Assembly (NCBI GenBank): GCA_902803255.1
Contig: CADCPG010000207.1
Span: forward strand, 1 to 21,277
DNA length: 21,277 nucleotides
Direction of reading: 5' to 3'
Source: an uncultured Ruminococcus sp.
Lineage (GTDB): Bacteria > Bacillota > Clostridia > Oscillospirales > CAG-272
The notes beneath the pieces were generated by a model, which saw only the letters and a program-made list of their open reading frames with translations, was not told the DNA's origin and made no database searches. The position numbers were made by a program, and so were the translations under genes. Position 1 is the stretch's first letter; every line of letters starts with the position of its first letter. This document shows, piece after piece, positions 1 through 6,976 of the stretch.

Positions 1-380
1 GCGACGTCTATCCCGTTTGTTGCGAGGACGCGCGCCGCCACTTCGGCAAAAAGCTTTGATTTATGCCTTGAATCGTAGCAGAGCGCAACTCTCATCCGCC
101 CGGTGTTTCCGCGGCCGCGGATATAGAACGCCAGCGCCTGAGAAGCTCTGCCGACGGTATAGACGTTCATATACGCGCTTCCTGCCTTCATCACACCGCG
201 AAGTCCGGCGGTCCCGAAAGTGATGTCGCGACCGAAGCCGTCCTCGATCGACGCGAGCCTCGCCTGCCGCTCATCCTCCGGACAGCCGTCCGGATCGAGC
301 GCCGCGAGCTCTTTTTCTATGTCCGGGTCCGCCGCGCAGCCCGCCTTTTTCCATGCGAGATAGTTTTCGTATGCACCCAT
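1..380 (-). CDS. pgcA: Phosphoglucomutase/phosphomannomutase (alpha-D-phosphohexomutase), N-terminal part, cut by window edge
   Basis: Phospho-sugar mutase that would interconvert hexose 1- and 6-phosphates (glucose and/or mannose) in the cytoplasm. About 126 residues are visible; the C-terminal part runs off the left edge. The protein starts MGAYENYLAWKKAG and contains DITFGTAGLRGVMKAG followed by MNVYTVGRASQALAFYI. This matches the substrate-binding N-terminal segment of the PgcA/YbbT-like family (FGTAGLRG, then MN.YTV..A.QGLA). The catalytic serine loop should lie just past the edge, so activity cannot be judged. ATG at 380 is preferred because GAAGAGG lies 6 nt upstream; an in-frame ATG at 386 abuts that Shine-Dalgarno and is less likely. 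It lies 182 nt downstream of manA on the same strand, which fits a hexose-phosphate/mannose unit. Family assignment is firm; glucose versus mannose specificity is not determined. Confidence 0.88.
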   Translation of the reverse strand, partial: MGAYENYLAWKKAGCAADPDIEKELAALDPDGCPEDERQARLASIEDGFGRDITFGTAGLRGVMKAGSAYMNVYTVGRASQALAFYIRGRGNTGRMRVALCYDSRHKSKLFAEVAARVLATNGIDV

Positions 381-422
381 TTTCATCCTCTTCTCTGCTT
401 AAGATAAATGCAGTGTATCAAA

Positions 423-440
423 CGGACCGTCAGGGGTCCG
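423..440 (-). terminator. Weak hairpin between manA and the mutase gene, possible terminator
   Basis: In the 182-nt gap after manA, an inverted repeat CGGACC/GGTCCG (423-428 and 435-440, 6-nt loop) is followed on the minus strand only by TTTGATA. The U-run is short, so this may be a weak terminator or just mRNA structure. I found no convincing promoter for the mutase gene in the gap, so read-through from manA is plausible. Confidence 0.3.
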
Positions 441-562
441 CGGTCTCAGTTGATCAGTGTCATTCCGGCATGCCGCCCCCCGCGCTTACGGGTACCGCGT
501 CGCGGTCGTCCCGGTCGGGCAAAACAAGCGGCAGTAAGTGCCGTCGCGCCGTCATCCGCCGG

Positions 563-1549
563 TCAGAATCCGTGAATGTAAAGTATGCCGCAGTTTCCGC
601 CGACATACAGGTTTTCAGCTCCCTCCGGTATGAAAGCGGTCTTTCCTGCGCAGACCTCAAGCGTCTCCGTCATCTCACCGGACGCCGACCGCGCCGTTAT
701 GCCGCATCTCCCGCTCACGCAGAACAGGATGCAGCACCCGCCTCCCGGGGCGAGCGTCATCCCGCCTCTGCAGCGCAGAGCGTCGAGAGTGAAATAACTG
801 CACGAAAAACGCCCTTCTCCGGCATCCGGGTCGGCCGTGAAGCCGGCATCCGGCTCTGCGCCCGATATGACGTCGCCCGGAAAGACCGTGACATCGGCAG
901 CCTTGCCGGTGTCGAGCCTGCGCGGCCTGCCGTCGGTCCCGAGGCGCCCCCAGTCGTATATCCTGTAGGTGAGGTCCGAATTCTCCTGGATCTCCGCGAC
1001 AAGTATCCCTCCGCCGATGGCGTGGACGGTCCCCGCCCCCACCGGGATAAGGCTGCCGCGCCGTACCGGTATCTTCTTCAGCAGCGGCTCGATCCCGCCG
1101 TTTCTCAGTGCCTTCTCGGCCTTCTCCCTGCAGACGCCGTCCCTGAACCCGCATATCACATAAGCGCCGGGTTCGGCGTCGATGACATACCAGCACTCGG
1201 TCTTGCCCAGCTGTCCGTTCTCGTGCTCCGCCGCGTAGCGGTCGCCGGGATGGACCTGGACCGACAGCCTCTGTCCGGCGTCGATGACCTTGAAAAGCAC
1301 GGGGAAAGTGCTGCCGTCGAACCGTCCGCCCGTGATCTCCGGGCAGATGTCGAGCAGCCGGCCGAGTGACATTCCGTCGAACTCCCCGCCAGAGACGGTC
1401 GACGGTCCGTCGGACCTCGACGAACACTCCCAGTATTCCGCTGCCGCGGTGCCGTCGGGGCAGAGCTCACTGCCGTAAAGGCGTACCGCGCGGTCGCCGC
1501 CCCAGATCCGGCTCTTGAGCGCCGGGGACAGAAGGAAAGGCCCGGTCAT
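563..1549 (-). CDS. manA: Mannose-6-phosphate isomerase, class I
   Basis: Zinc-dependent cytoplasmic isomerase interconverting mannose 6-phosphate and fructose 6-phosphate. The 328-residue length fits the short bacterial type I PMI. The family signatures are in order: N-terminal LKSRIWGG (residues 11-18), SVQVHP (96-101), KTECWYV (116-122), GTVHAIGGG (173-181) and QENSDLTYRIYDWGR (188-202). The predicted zinc ligands Q98, H100, E118 and H176 are all present, as is the catalytic-region Arg in TYRIYD. Its ATG at 1549 overlaps the stop of the upstream pyridoxamine kinase gene in an ATGA (4 nt), indicating translational coupling. With the downstream phosphohexomutase it suggests routing of fructose 6-phosphate towards mannose 1-phosphate, for glycans or GDP-mannose, or mannose use. 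Nothing looks degenerate. Confidence 0.95.
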   Translation of the reverse strand: MTGPFLLSPALKSRIWGGDRAVRLYGSELCPDGTAAAEYWECSSRSDGPSTVSGGEFDGMSLGRLLDICPEITGGRFDGSTFPVLFKVIDAGQRLSVQVHPGDRYAAEHENGQLGKTECWYVIDAEPGAYVICGFRDGVCREKAEKALRNGGIEPLLKKIPVRRGSLIPVGAGTVHAIGGGILVAEIQENSDLTYRIYDWGRLGTDGRPRRLDTGKAADVTVFPGDVISGAEPDAGFTADPDAGEGRFSCSYFTLDALRCRGGMTLAPGGGCCILFCVSGRCGITARSASGEMTETLEVCAGKTAFIPEGAENLYVGGNCGILYIHGF

Positions 1550-2388
1550 TCGGGAAGCGCGCCGATCAGACCGGCGAGCAGCGGCTCGAATTTGACGCCG
1601 TATCTGTGACTTTCGTCACCGTTCGTATATTCGATGCATCTCACTGTGTAGTCTGCCGCGATCTTCGACGCGTCATAGCAGGAGCAGCCGCGCATGAGCG
1701 CGCCGCAGAAAACGGAGGCGAAGACGTCGCCGGTGCCGTGGCAGCCGCCCGCGATCTTCTTATGCCTGTAATATGACTGCTTTCCGCCCTCCAGCACCGC
1801 GACGCCGGTCGTGCGGGGAGTATATCCGACGCCGGTGAGTACGATGTCGCGCGCCCCGGCGGCGGTGAGCGCTCCGATGAGGCCGGCTATATACGTCCTG
1901 TCGTACTGTTCGCGGTATTCGATTCCGGTGAGCAGACAGGCTTCGGTGATATTCGGCAGTATGCAGTCGGCCGAAAACACGAGTTTTTTCATCGAATCGA
2001 CGAAATCCGCGTCAAATCCGGGATACAGCTTCCCGTTGTCCGCCATCGCCGGATCGACTATCAGCGGGCAGCCCGGCTTCAGCAGCCTCTTCGCGATGTC
2101 CATGACGATCGACACCTGCTCCGCGCTTCCGAGATAGCCGGTGTATATCGCGTCGAAATACAGGCCTTCCTTCTCCCAGTGATCGACGATAGCCGGCATG
2201 TCGCCGGTCAGGTCTCTGAATGTATAGCCCTTGAATCCGCCCGTATGGGTCGAGAGCACCGCCGAAGGAAGGACCGCGGTCTCAAGTCCGCACGCCGAGA
2301 GGATCGGCAGCGCTACTGTCAGCGAACACTGGCCGATGCAGGATATATCCTGTACGGTCAAGATCCTTTTGTAATCCATTTTTCTCAT
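1546..2388 (-). CDS. pdxK: Pyridoxamine/pyridoxal kinase (PfkB-like ribokinase fold)
   Basis: ATP-dependent kinase phosphorylating pyridoxamine or pyridoxal in vitamin B6 salvage; cytoplasmic. About 280 residues. The start region ILTVQDISCIGQCSLTVALP and then LPSAVLSTHTGG are characteristic of the clostridial pyridoxamine kinase group. IVDPAMADNGKLY and LPNITEACLLTG follow, and the C-terminal GGCHGTGDVFAS carries the anion-hole/catalytic Asp motif (GTGD) of the ribokinase family. The reading frame stays open upstream to 2694, but that part overlaps the preceding gene. Two near starts exist, ATG at 2388 and ATG at 2379; AGCAGG lies 3 nt before the first and 12 nt before the second, so the choice is uncertain by three codons. 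The stop overlaps the manA start (ATGA). Exact substrate preference (PM, PL or HMP) cannot be read from sequence. Confidence 0.9.
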   Translation of the reverse strand: MRKMDYKRILTVQDISCIGQCSLTVALPILSACGLETAVLPSAVLSTHTGGFKGYTFRDLTGDMPAIVDHWEKEGLYFDAIYTGYLGSAEQVSIVMDIAKRLLKPGCPLIVDPAMADNGKLYPGFDADFVDSMKKLVFSADCILPNITEACLLTGIEYREQYDRTYIAGLIGALTAAGARDIVLTGVGYTPRTTGVAVLEGGKQSYYRHKKIAGGCHGTGDVFASVFCGALMRGCSCYDASKIAADYTVRCIEYTNGDESHRYGVKFEPLLAGLIGALPE

Positions 2389-2419
2389 TAACCTGCTTTC
2401 TGAAGTATTCTCCGCGTCT

Positions 2420-3100
2420 TCACTCGACGTAGAATTCGGCTCCGTCGTCGAGCCGGATGGCAGCCAGTCTGCCTCCGCGGGCTGCCCCGCAGTCAATGTC
2501 GATAAATCCGTCGCCGCGAAAGATCCGGCCGTCGCGCGAGAAATTCTCCGTTGTCGGGAGAGCTCCGCAAATGACGGTGTACCCGGGAACCTTGCGCACC
2601 GGGCTGTCTCCGAAGAGATCGTCCTCGGTGTAGTCGTCGAGGCTCTTCGATACGTCGAAACCGGTGATGCCGGTGTTGACGAGCAGATAATCAACGCCGC
2701 CCGCGCGCACTTCCTCGTACAGCGGCATGTCGTTCAGATATTCGAGTATTCCCTCGCGGCTTTCGCCGTCGAGTTCGCGGAATGCGTCGAAAGTAGGCTG
2801 CCCGCCGTCGGCCAGCCACTGCTTGATCCCCTCGACGAACCCGGGGTCGGGAGCCGCTCCCGATTTCAGCAGGCTGTCGAAACCCGAGAGATATTTTCTG
2901 GCGGTGATTTCGTGCCTGCCCGCGACCGGCCATATGTTCTGAGCGTATGAGAGCTGCTCGAGCAGCTCGATTCCTCCGTCCCCGATATCGATGGTGTCGC
3001 CAAGCACGAACATCGAATCGGTATCCTTGAAATTAATCTTCTTGAGAAGCCGGTTCCAGAGCTGATAACACCCGTGTATATTTGCCGCAGCGTAAATCAT
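2420..3100 (-). CDS. PPP-family metallophosphatase homologue with degenerate active site (probable pseudophosphatase)
   Basis: 226 residues with the layout of bacterial PPP/bis(5'-nucleosyl)-tetraphosphatase-like phosphatases: MIYAAANIHGCY (1-12), VLGDTIDIGD (32-41), VAGRHE (59-64), LLVNTGI (139-145), VICGALPT (176-183) and a C-terminal FIDIDCGAARGGRLAAIRLDD. The fold signatures are clear, but key residues are changed: the Asp of D-x-H is N7, the Arg of GDxxDRG is I39, the Asn of GNHE is R62, the His of VHAG is N142, and the His of GHTPT is A180. Only H9, D35, D38 and H63 remain. It therefore probably lacks two-metal hydrolase activity and may bind a ligand or partner instead (inference). ATG at 3100 has GGAGG 7 nt upstream; a longer reading frame from 3163 begins inside the leader hairpin and is rejected. 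It is first in the unit with pdxK and manA. Confidence 0.85.
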   Translation of the reverse strand: MIYAAANIHGCYQLWNRLLKKINFKDTDSMFVLGDTIDIGDGGIELLEQLSYAQNIWPVAGRHEITARKYLSGFDSLLKSGAAPDPGFVEGIKQWLADGGQPTFDAFRELDGESREGILEYLNDMPLYEEVRAGGVDYLLVNTGITGFDVSKSLDDYTEDDLFGDSPVRKVPGYTVICGALPTTENFSRDGRIFRGDGFIDIDCGAARGGRLAAIRLDDGAEFYVE

Positions 3101-3129
3101 TTCCGATCCTCCGTTTAAACAATTGAAAA

Positions 3130-3167
3130 GGCGATGCCTTCTCCTTTGCGAGAGAAACGACATCGCC
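3130..3167 (-). promoter_or_regulatory. 5'-terminal leader stem-loop of the phosphatase-pdxK-manA transcript
   Basis: On the minus strand, GGCGATG (3161-3167) pairs with CATCGCC (3130-3136). Inside this, TTCTC pairs with GAGAA around a CAAAG-containing loop, giving a long imperfect hairpin followed by TTTTC (3126-3129). It lies immediately after the -10 box, so the mRNA would begin at or within the 5' arm. It could protect the 5' end, act as an attenuator-like terminator, or bind a ligand. The short U-run makes full termination doubtful. Confidence 0.5.
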
Positions 3168-3171
3168 CAAT

Positions 3172-3200
3172 ATTATATCATTTTTCACATCCAATATCAA
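3172..3200 (-). promoter_or_regulatory. Sigma-A-type promoter for the phosphatase-pdxK-manA unit
   Basis: Minus strand: -35 TTGATA (3195-3200), 17-nt spacer, -10 TATAAT (3172-3177). Transcription should start near 3164-3166, about 65 nt before the ATG at 3100. The match is near-consensus in an otherwise GC-rich genome and is correctly oriented before the first gene. Confidence 0.85.
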
Positions 3201-3343
3201 GCGGTTTCGGCGCATGAGCGCCCGTTTTTTCGCATGGCCGGAATACTTTTTCAGCGGCCGGCCGGCGTCAGAAAAACCGAACTGAGTTTCGAAATAATGC
3301 AGGCTTGTACAGCCGTACGCGATCCCGCGGAGTATCCTGCGGA

Positions 3344-3358
3344 CTGCCGCTCCGGCAG
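3344..3358 (-). other. Perfect inverted repeat just after trmK (possible mRNA-end hairpin)
   Basis: CTGCCG/CGGCAG with a 3-nt loop, 7 nt beyond the trmK stop codon. There is no U-tract behind it, so it is not a standard intrinsic terminator. It may cap the 3' end of the long Tad operon mRNA or have no role. The rest of 3200-3343 shows only weak, unconvincing hairpins. Confidence 0.3.
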
Positions 3359-3365
3359 ACGGGGT

Positions 3366-4145
3366 TCATCCGTCTTTGCGGCACCCGGCCGCTATTTTTT
3401 TCAGCTCCGCCGCTATCAGTGCGGCCCGTTCCGCCGCGGCTTCCCGGTCGCAACCCGATGCACGAAGGCCCGCCGCCTCCTCCTCACGCGAACGCGCGTA
3501 CGACAGAGCCAGACTCGACAGCAGCCCGCCGCCCTTCTCAATGTTGATCTTCCCGAGGAGCAGCACTGCCGCCTCTTCGGGGGTGTCTTGCGGGATCCGG
3601 CGCTCCCCCGTATACCTGGCGCAGATCAGCTGATATATACATGATCTTGCTCCTCTTCCGCCCCGACTTCCGCCGGGCCCGCCGGCCTGGTCGGAGACGA
3701 GTTTTTCATCGGTTATCTCGAAACCGTCTCCCAGGAGAAAAGCGCGAAGCCGCTCCGGGTGCGTCATCGGCTGAAGGATCAGCCTGACTCCGCTCTTTTT
3801 CGCGTATTCCGACCGTCCTATGATGGCGGCTATCAGTTCGCCGCCCATACCGAGTATATAGATATCCTCCGGAGAGAAGCGCTCGATCCCGTCGAGGCCG
3901 TCGGCTCTGACGACCGATATCCGGTCCGAAAGCCCGGCTTTTTCTATGTTCCCGGCTGCTCTCCTGCAGGGGCCTTCCCGCAGGTCGGACGCGACGCCCG
4001 AAGGAGCGGTCCCGCGAAGGCAGAGGCTGACCGGAAGATAGGCGTGATCGGTGCCGATGTCGGCGAATACCGCCCCCGGCCTCGCGTATTCAGCGGCGGC
4101 GGAAAGCCGGCAGTCGAGTTTTTTTATGTTATTGCGCTGACTCAC
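3366..4145 (-). CDS. trmK: tRNA (adenine(22)-N(1))-methyltransferase TrmK
   Basis: SAM-dependent class I methyltransferase of the TrmK/YqfN family, which makes m1A at position 22 of tRNAs in Gram-positive bacteria; cytoplasmic. 259 residues. The N-terminal LDCRLSAAAEYARPGAVFAD carries the SAM-binding motif I as FADIGTDHAYLPV, then LSDRISVVRADGLDGI, the family signature YILGMGGELIAAII, and LILQPMTHPERLRAFL. All match the family in order; the C-terminal third is a helical Arg/Ala-rich tail, as usual. The start is GTG at 4145, with AAGGAGG (4154-4160) 8 nt upstream; a closer ATG at 4152 is out of frame. It follows the DUF6382-FHA gene by 51 nt on the same strand with no clear promoter between, so it is probably the last gene of the Tad operon transcript. 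The frequent neighbour Nif3/YqfO is absent here. Confidence 0.92.
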   Translation of the reverse strand: MSQRNNIKKLDCRLSAAAEYARPGAVFADIGTDHAYLPVSLCLRGTAPSGVASDLREGPCRRAAGNIEKAGLSDRISVVRADGLDGIERFSPEDIYILGMGGELIAAIIGRSEYAKKSGVRLILQPMTHPERLRAFLLGDGFEITDEKLVSDQAGGPGGSRGGRGARSCIYQLICARYTGERRIPQDTPEEAAVLLLGKINIEKGGGLLSSLALSYARSREEEAAGLRASGCDREAAAERAALIAAELKKIAAGCRKDG

Positions 4146-4196
4146 AGGTCATTCCTCCTTTCATCCGCGTCCCGGGCGGCATGACGATCTTAAGTA

Positions 4197-5585
4197 TTAA
4201 GGCGATATCCGGCCTGACGTTTCGAAATGCGTTTTCAGATCGCCGAGGATTATCTCGTCTCCGGGGGAGATGAGCACAGGGATACCCGAAAAGATGCGTA
4301 TTCCGTTGAGATAGCTTCCGTTGGTCGAACCGAGGTCGGTAAGCCGGTACCGTCCGTTTTCACAGGATATCATCGCATGTTCCCGGCTCACCGCGCGGCA
4401 GCCTTCCGGCACGATCCCGCATGTCTTTCCGTTCATTCCGATCCGAACGGGCAGTGCGGATATGACGTACCGTTTTCCGGATGCGGTATCAGCGAGACAC
4501 GCCCGGAACCCGGCATCAGGCGGTCCGCCGGCAGATGTTTTGTGCGCGGGCACTTCTCGAGGGCGCCCGCGTCCGGATATCTGCTTCAAAAACGCCTTGA
4601 TATTGCTCATCCGGGGAGTTCTCAGAAGATCCCGGAAGGTTATGGGTCCCCCGCTGATCTCGAGATCTGTTTCCGCCCTTCCGGCTGCCGGATCACACGG
4701 TCCTGACGTGCTTTCCCCTGCTCCGTACCGGGGGATCACAGTTCCGAATGAGATATTCCCGGATCCGGGCGGGACGGTCCGGGATTTCTCCGATACTCCC
4801 CGGCCAGCCTCATCTGCCGCGTCTTCCGTATGCGGGAGATATCCGTCTGGTCCGTCCTCCGGAGCGCAACAGTCCGTTCTCCGCGTCCCGGCGGATGACG
4901 CGCCTCTGCCCCGCTGCGGGCCTGTCGCGCCGTCGGGGATCCCGGCGGAAAGCAGACAGTCCTTGAATCCTTTGGCGGAAAACCCGTATTCGTCGATGTA
5001 TTTCGAGGGGCCGGCGGAATCAAATCCCTGTCCCGCTTCGCCGGCCAGGCGCAGAAGTTCTCTCAGGCCTTCTTCTGCTGAAGGGAAAGCGGACGGAACG
5101 CCGCGTTCCCCGGCTGCCCCGGTGAATTCTGCTACCGGACAGACGTCGACGTCCTCCGGGATCACGGGGAGGCAGATGAGCTTCACGTCGGTACCGTCTT
5201 CGCCGCGGCGCGCGGCAAACAGGCGGTCGGGAGTTATGAGCGCGAGGTTGCCGTCGATCATATGATCCTCGGCTGCTGCGGCGGCGTCACATATACCGCA
5301 GAAAAGTCCGTAGATGCGTGACGCGGATGCCGATGCGAGATAAGATCTCGCGCTCTCGTAACCGCTTGTGTCGTATGTCAGGGTGACCGTTCCGTCAGAG
5401 CGGAAAGCGGAAGCCCGGAAGAAAAAAGGGATATCGGCGTTCGTGATGACCGACAGAGCGAAACTGTCGGCTGAGTCCACTTTAAAAGTATATTGCAAAC
5501 ACATCCCGGAGTCAAGATTTTTTTCTCCGGCTCCTCTTGTTTTCTCGACATTTTCGTAAATCGGCGTTTTAGGTTTGACTTCCAT
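4197..5585 (-). CDS. DUF6382-FHA domain protein (phosphothreonine reader of the Tad operon)
   Basis: 462 residues; no signal peptide or membrane span seen, so probably cytoplasmic. Residues about 30-150 resemble DUF6382, the N-terminal module of clostridial FHA proteins: LQYTFKVDSADSFALSVITN, IPFFFRASAFRSDG, LTYDTSGYESARSYL, GNLALITPDRLFA, LICLPVI. A low-complexity Gly/Ser/Pro/Arg linker follows. A C-terminal FHA domain (about 373-455) has VRIGMNGKTCGIV, AVSREHAMI and LTDLGSTNGSYLNGIRI, including the pThr-contacting Arg, Ser and Asn of the family. FHA domains bind phosphothreonine peptides; the likely writer is the kinase encoded at the head of this operon (inference). ATG at 5585 is chosen because AGGGG lies 5 nt upstream; an in-frame ATG at 5612 abuts GAGG and is weaker. 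It starts 41 nt after the WG-repeat gene. Confidence 0.85.
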   Translation of the reverse strand: MEVKPKTPIYENVEKTRGAGEKNLDSGMCLQYTFKVDSADSFALSVITNADIPFFFRASAFRSDGTVTLTYDTSGYESARSYLASASASRIYGLFCGICDAAAAAEDHMIDGNLALITPDRLFAARRGEDGTDVKLICLPVIPEDVDVCPVAEFTGAAGERGVPSAFPSAEEGLRELLRLAGEAGQGFDSAGPSKYIDEYGFSAKGFKDCLLSAGIPDGATGPQRGRGASSAGTRRTDCCAPEDGPDGYLPHTEDAADEAGRGVSEKSRTVPPGSGNISFGTVIPRYGAGESTSGPCDPAAGRAETDLEISGGPITFRDLLRTPRMSNIKAFLKQISGRGRPREVPAHKTSAGGPPDAGFRACLADTASGKRYVISALPVRIGMNGKTCGIVPEGCRAVSREHAMISCENGRYRLTDLGSTNGSYLNGIRIFSGIPVLISPGDEIILGDLKTHFETSGRISP

Positions 5586-5626
5586 TTTTACCCCTGTTCC
5601 TGTTTTTTTCATCCTCAAGGATCCGC

Positions 5627-6976
5627 TCAGCCGTCGGAAAACGCGCATAGAAGCAGAATGTTGAGACAGTCCCCGGTTCCGGCGAACGCCGCACCGTCGG
5701 GCGACAGACATCCGCAGAAGGAATAGCTCTTTCCCTCAGGCGTCACGCGTTCTCCTTTTTCGTTGATAAAGAACCATCCGCCGTCCTTCCCTGCCGGCGC
5801 TATCCCGCATGAGAACGATCCGGCGTCCGTAAAGAAAGTCCGGAGCACGACATTTCCCTCTCTGTCCGCAAATCCCCAGCCTTCGTCGAGCCGGACTGCG
5901 ATATTTCCGCCGTAAGACGCCGGAAGCCTCGCATCGGTGAATCCGCTCTCCGATTCGGTGCCGTCGGGAGCGATGAAATAATACAGGCCGTCACGGAGCG
6001 CGACCGCCGTACCGTACGCCGCGGCAAATCCGTATGCGTCGACGAGGATCCCGTCATAACCGGAACCGGTCAGTGAAACGAATCTGCTGTTTATGAGAGA
6101 CCAGCTTCCGTCACTCATGACCGCGGCGATGCCTCCCGCGAAGGCGCCGGCATAATCGAATCCGAATCGGACCTCCCTGCCTCCGCGGTCTATGTAGCCC
6201 CATACGCCGTCGCGGCATGCCGGGGCGATGCCTCCCGAAAACGGTCCCAGATACTCGTACCCGCTTCCCGGAGCGAGCCGCCGCCTCCCGCGAAGATCGA
6301 CGTAATACCATTCCCCGTCCTTCGAAACGTTGACAAGTCCCGACTCGTCATCGTACATCCCGACGCTGTCGTAGGAGAAGGCGAGGAGCTTTTTTCCGTC
6401 GTTGCCGAGAAGGCCCCATTTGCCGTCTGTCTGCGCCGCGGCGTATCCCCTCCCTCCGGCAAAATGCCAGTCGAGAGCTGCAGATACAAACACGAATCTG
6501 TCGGTAAACGTACAGGCCATCTTCTCTTCAAGCTCCGATATTCCTGCCGCGGTGCATCCGGCGCGGCGGGCCTTTCCTATGACTGAATATGCATCAGTGT
6601 ATTTTCCGGACGAATAGTAATAGCCGGCCAGTTCCTCGTACGCCCCGCTCTTTCCGGGCTCCGCCGCCATGGCGGCTTCGCAGCCGTCGATGAAAGCCGC
6701 ATGGTCTCCGAGCTGTCTGCATGCGCGGATGTATTTCATCCTCAGCCCGTAATCCGACGGGTCGACGTCAAGCGCCGCGCGGTAGCATTCCGACGCGTCG
6801 AGATAGATCCGTTTCCCGAAGTAGCCGTCTCCCGCTTCCACGAGTCCGGCGTAGCGGACTGAATCCTTCCTTACCGCGGCGGGGAGCACGGCCCAGACAG
6901 CTACTGTGAGAGAGAGCAGAAGCAGCGGCGCCGCTGCCCGGAGGATATTCCCGGGATTTCCTGCGGACTTCTTCAC
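5627..6976 (-). CDS. Membrane-anchored TPR + WG-repeat protein
   Basis: 449 residues. An N-terminal signal anchor (about 11-33, LRAAAPLLLLSLTVAVWAVL) is preceded by Lys/Arg. Residues about 55-150 form TPR-like helical pairs (YLDASECYRAALDVDPSDYGL; AAMAAEPGKSGAYEELAGYY; GKYTDAYSVIGKARRAG). From about 184 to 430 come seven WG-type repeats with cores KWGLLGNDGK, EWYYVDLRGR, VWGYIDRGGR, SWSLINSRF, YYFIAPDG, GWGFADREGN and GWFFINEKGE. WG repeats form beta-propeller-like structures and are usually exported. The orientation predicted by the anchor puts TPR and WG regions outside the membrane. GTG at 6976 overlaps the prepilin peptidase stop (GTGA, 4 nt), with GAGG about 10 nt upstream, so the gene belongs to the Tad operon. 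Function is unknown; its TPR part is the nearest thing here to TadD, an outer component that uses TPRs in other Tad systems (inference). Confidence 0.82.
   Translation of the reverse strand: MKKSAGNPGNILRAAAPLLLLSLTVAVWAVLPAAVRKDSVRYAGLVEAGDGYFGKRIYLDASECYRAALDVDPSDYGLRMKYIRACRQLGDHAAFIDGCEAAMAAEPGKSGAYEELAGYYYSSGKYTDAYSVIGKARRAGCTAAGISELEEKMACTFTDRFVFVSAALDWHFAGGRGYAAAQTDGKWGLLGNDGKKLLAFSYDSVGMYDDESGLVNVSKDGEWYYVDLRGRRRLAPGSGYEYLGPFSGGIAPACRDGVWGYIDRGGREVRFGFDYAGAFAGGIAAVMSDGSWSLINSRFVSLTGSGYDGILVDAYGFAAAYGTAVALRDGLYYFIAPDGTESESGFTDARLPASYGGNIAVRLDEGWGFADREGNVVLRTFFTDAGSFSCGIAPAGKDGGWFFINEKGERVTPEGKSYSFCGCLSPDGAAFAGTGDCLNILLLCAFSDG

Noticed and set aside
353..1369. Long plus-strand open frame opposite manA
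   Set aside because: It lies fully opposite a clear manA, has an Arg/Pro/Ala-rich composition, no family motifs and no Shine-Dalgarno. It is a GC-driven shadow.
3209..3230. Plus-strand terminator-like hairpin (GGCGC-ATGA-GCGCC then TTTTTT)
   Set aside because: The stem is only 5 bp and no plus-strand gene lies before it. On the minus strand, where all genes lie, there is no U-tract. Probably chance.
3268..3294. Possible terminator after trmK (CGAA/TTCG stem then GTTTTT on the minus strand)
   Set aside because: A 4-bp stem is too weak to call.
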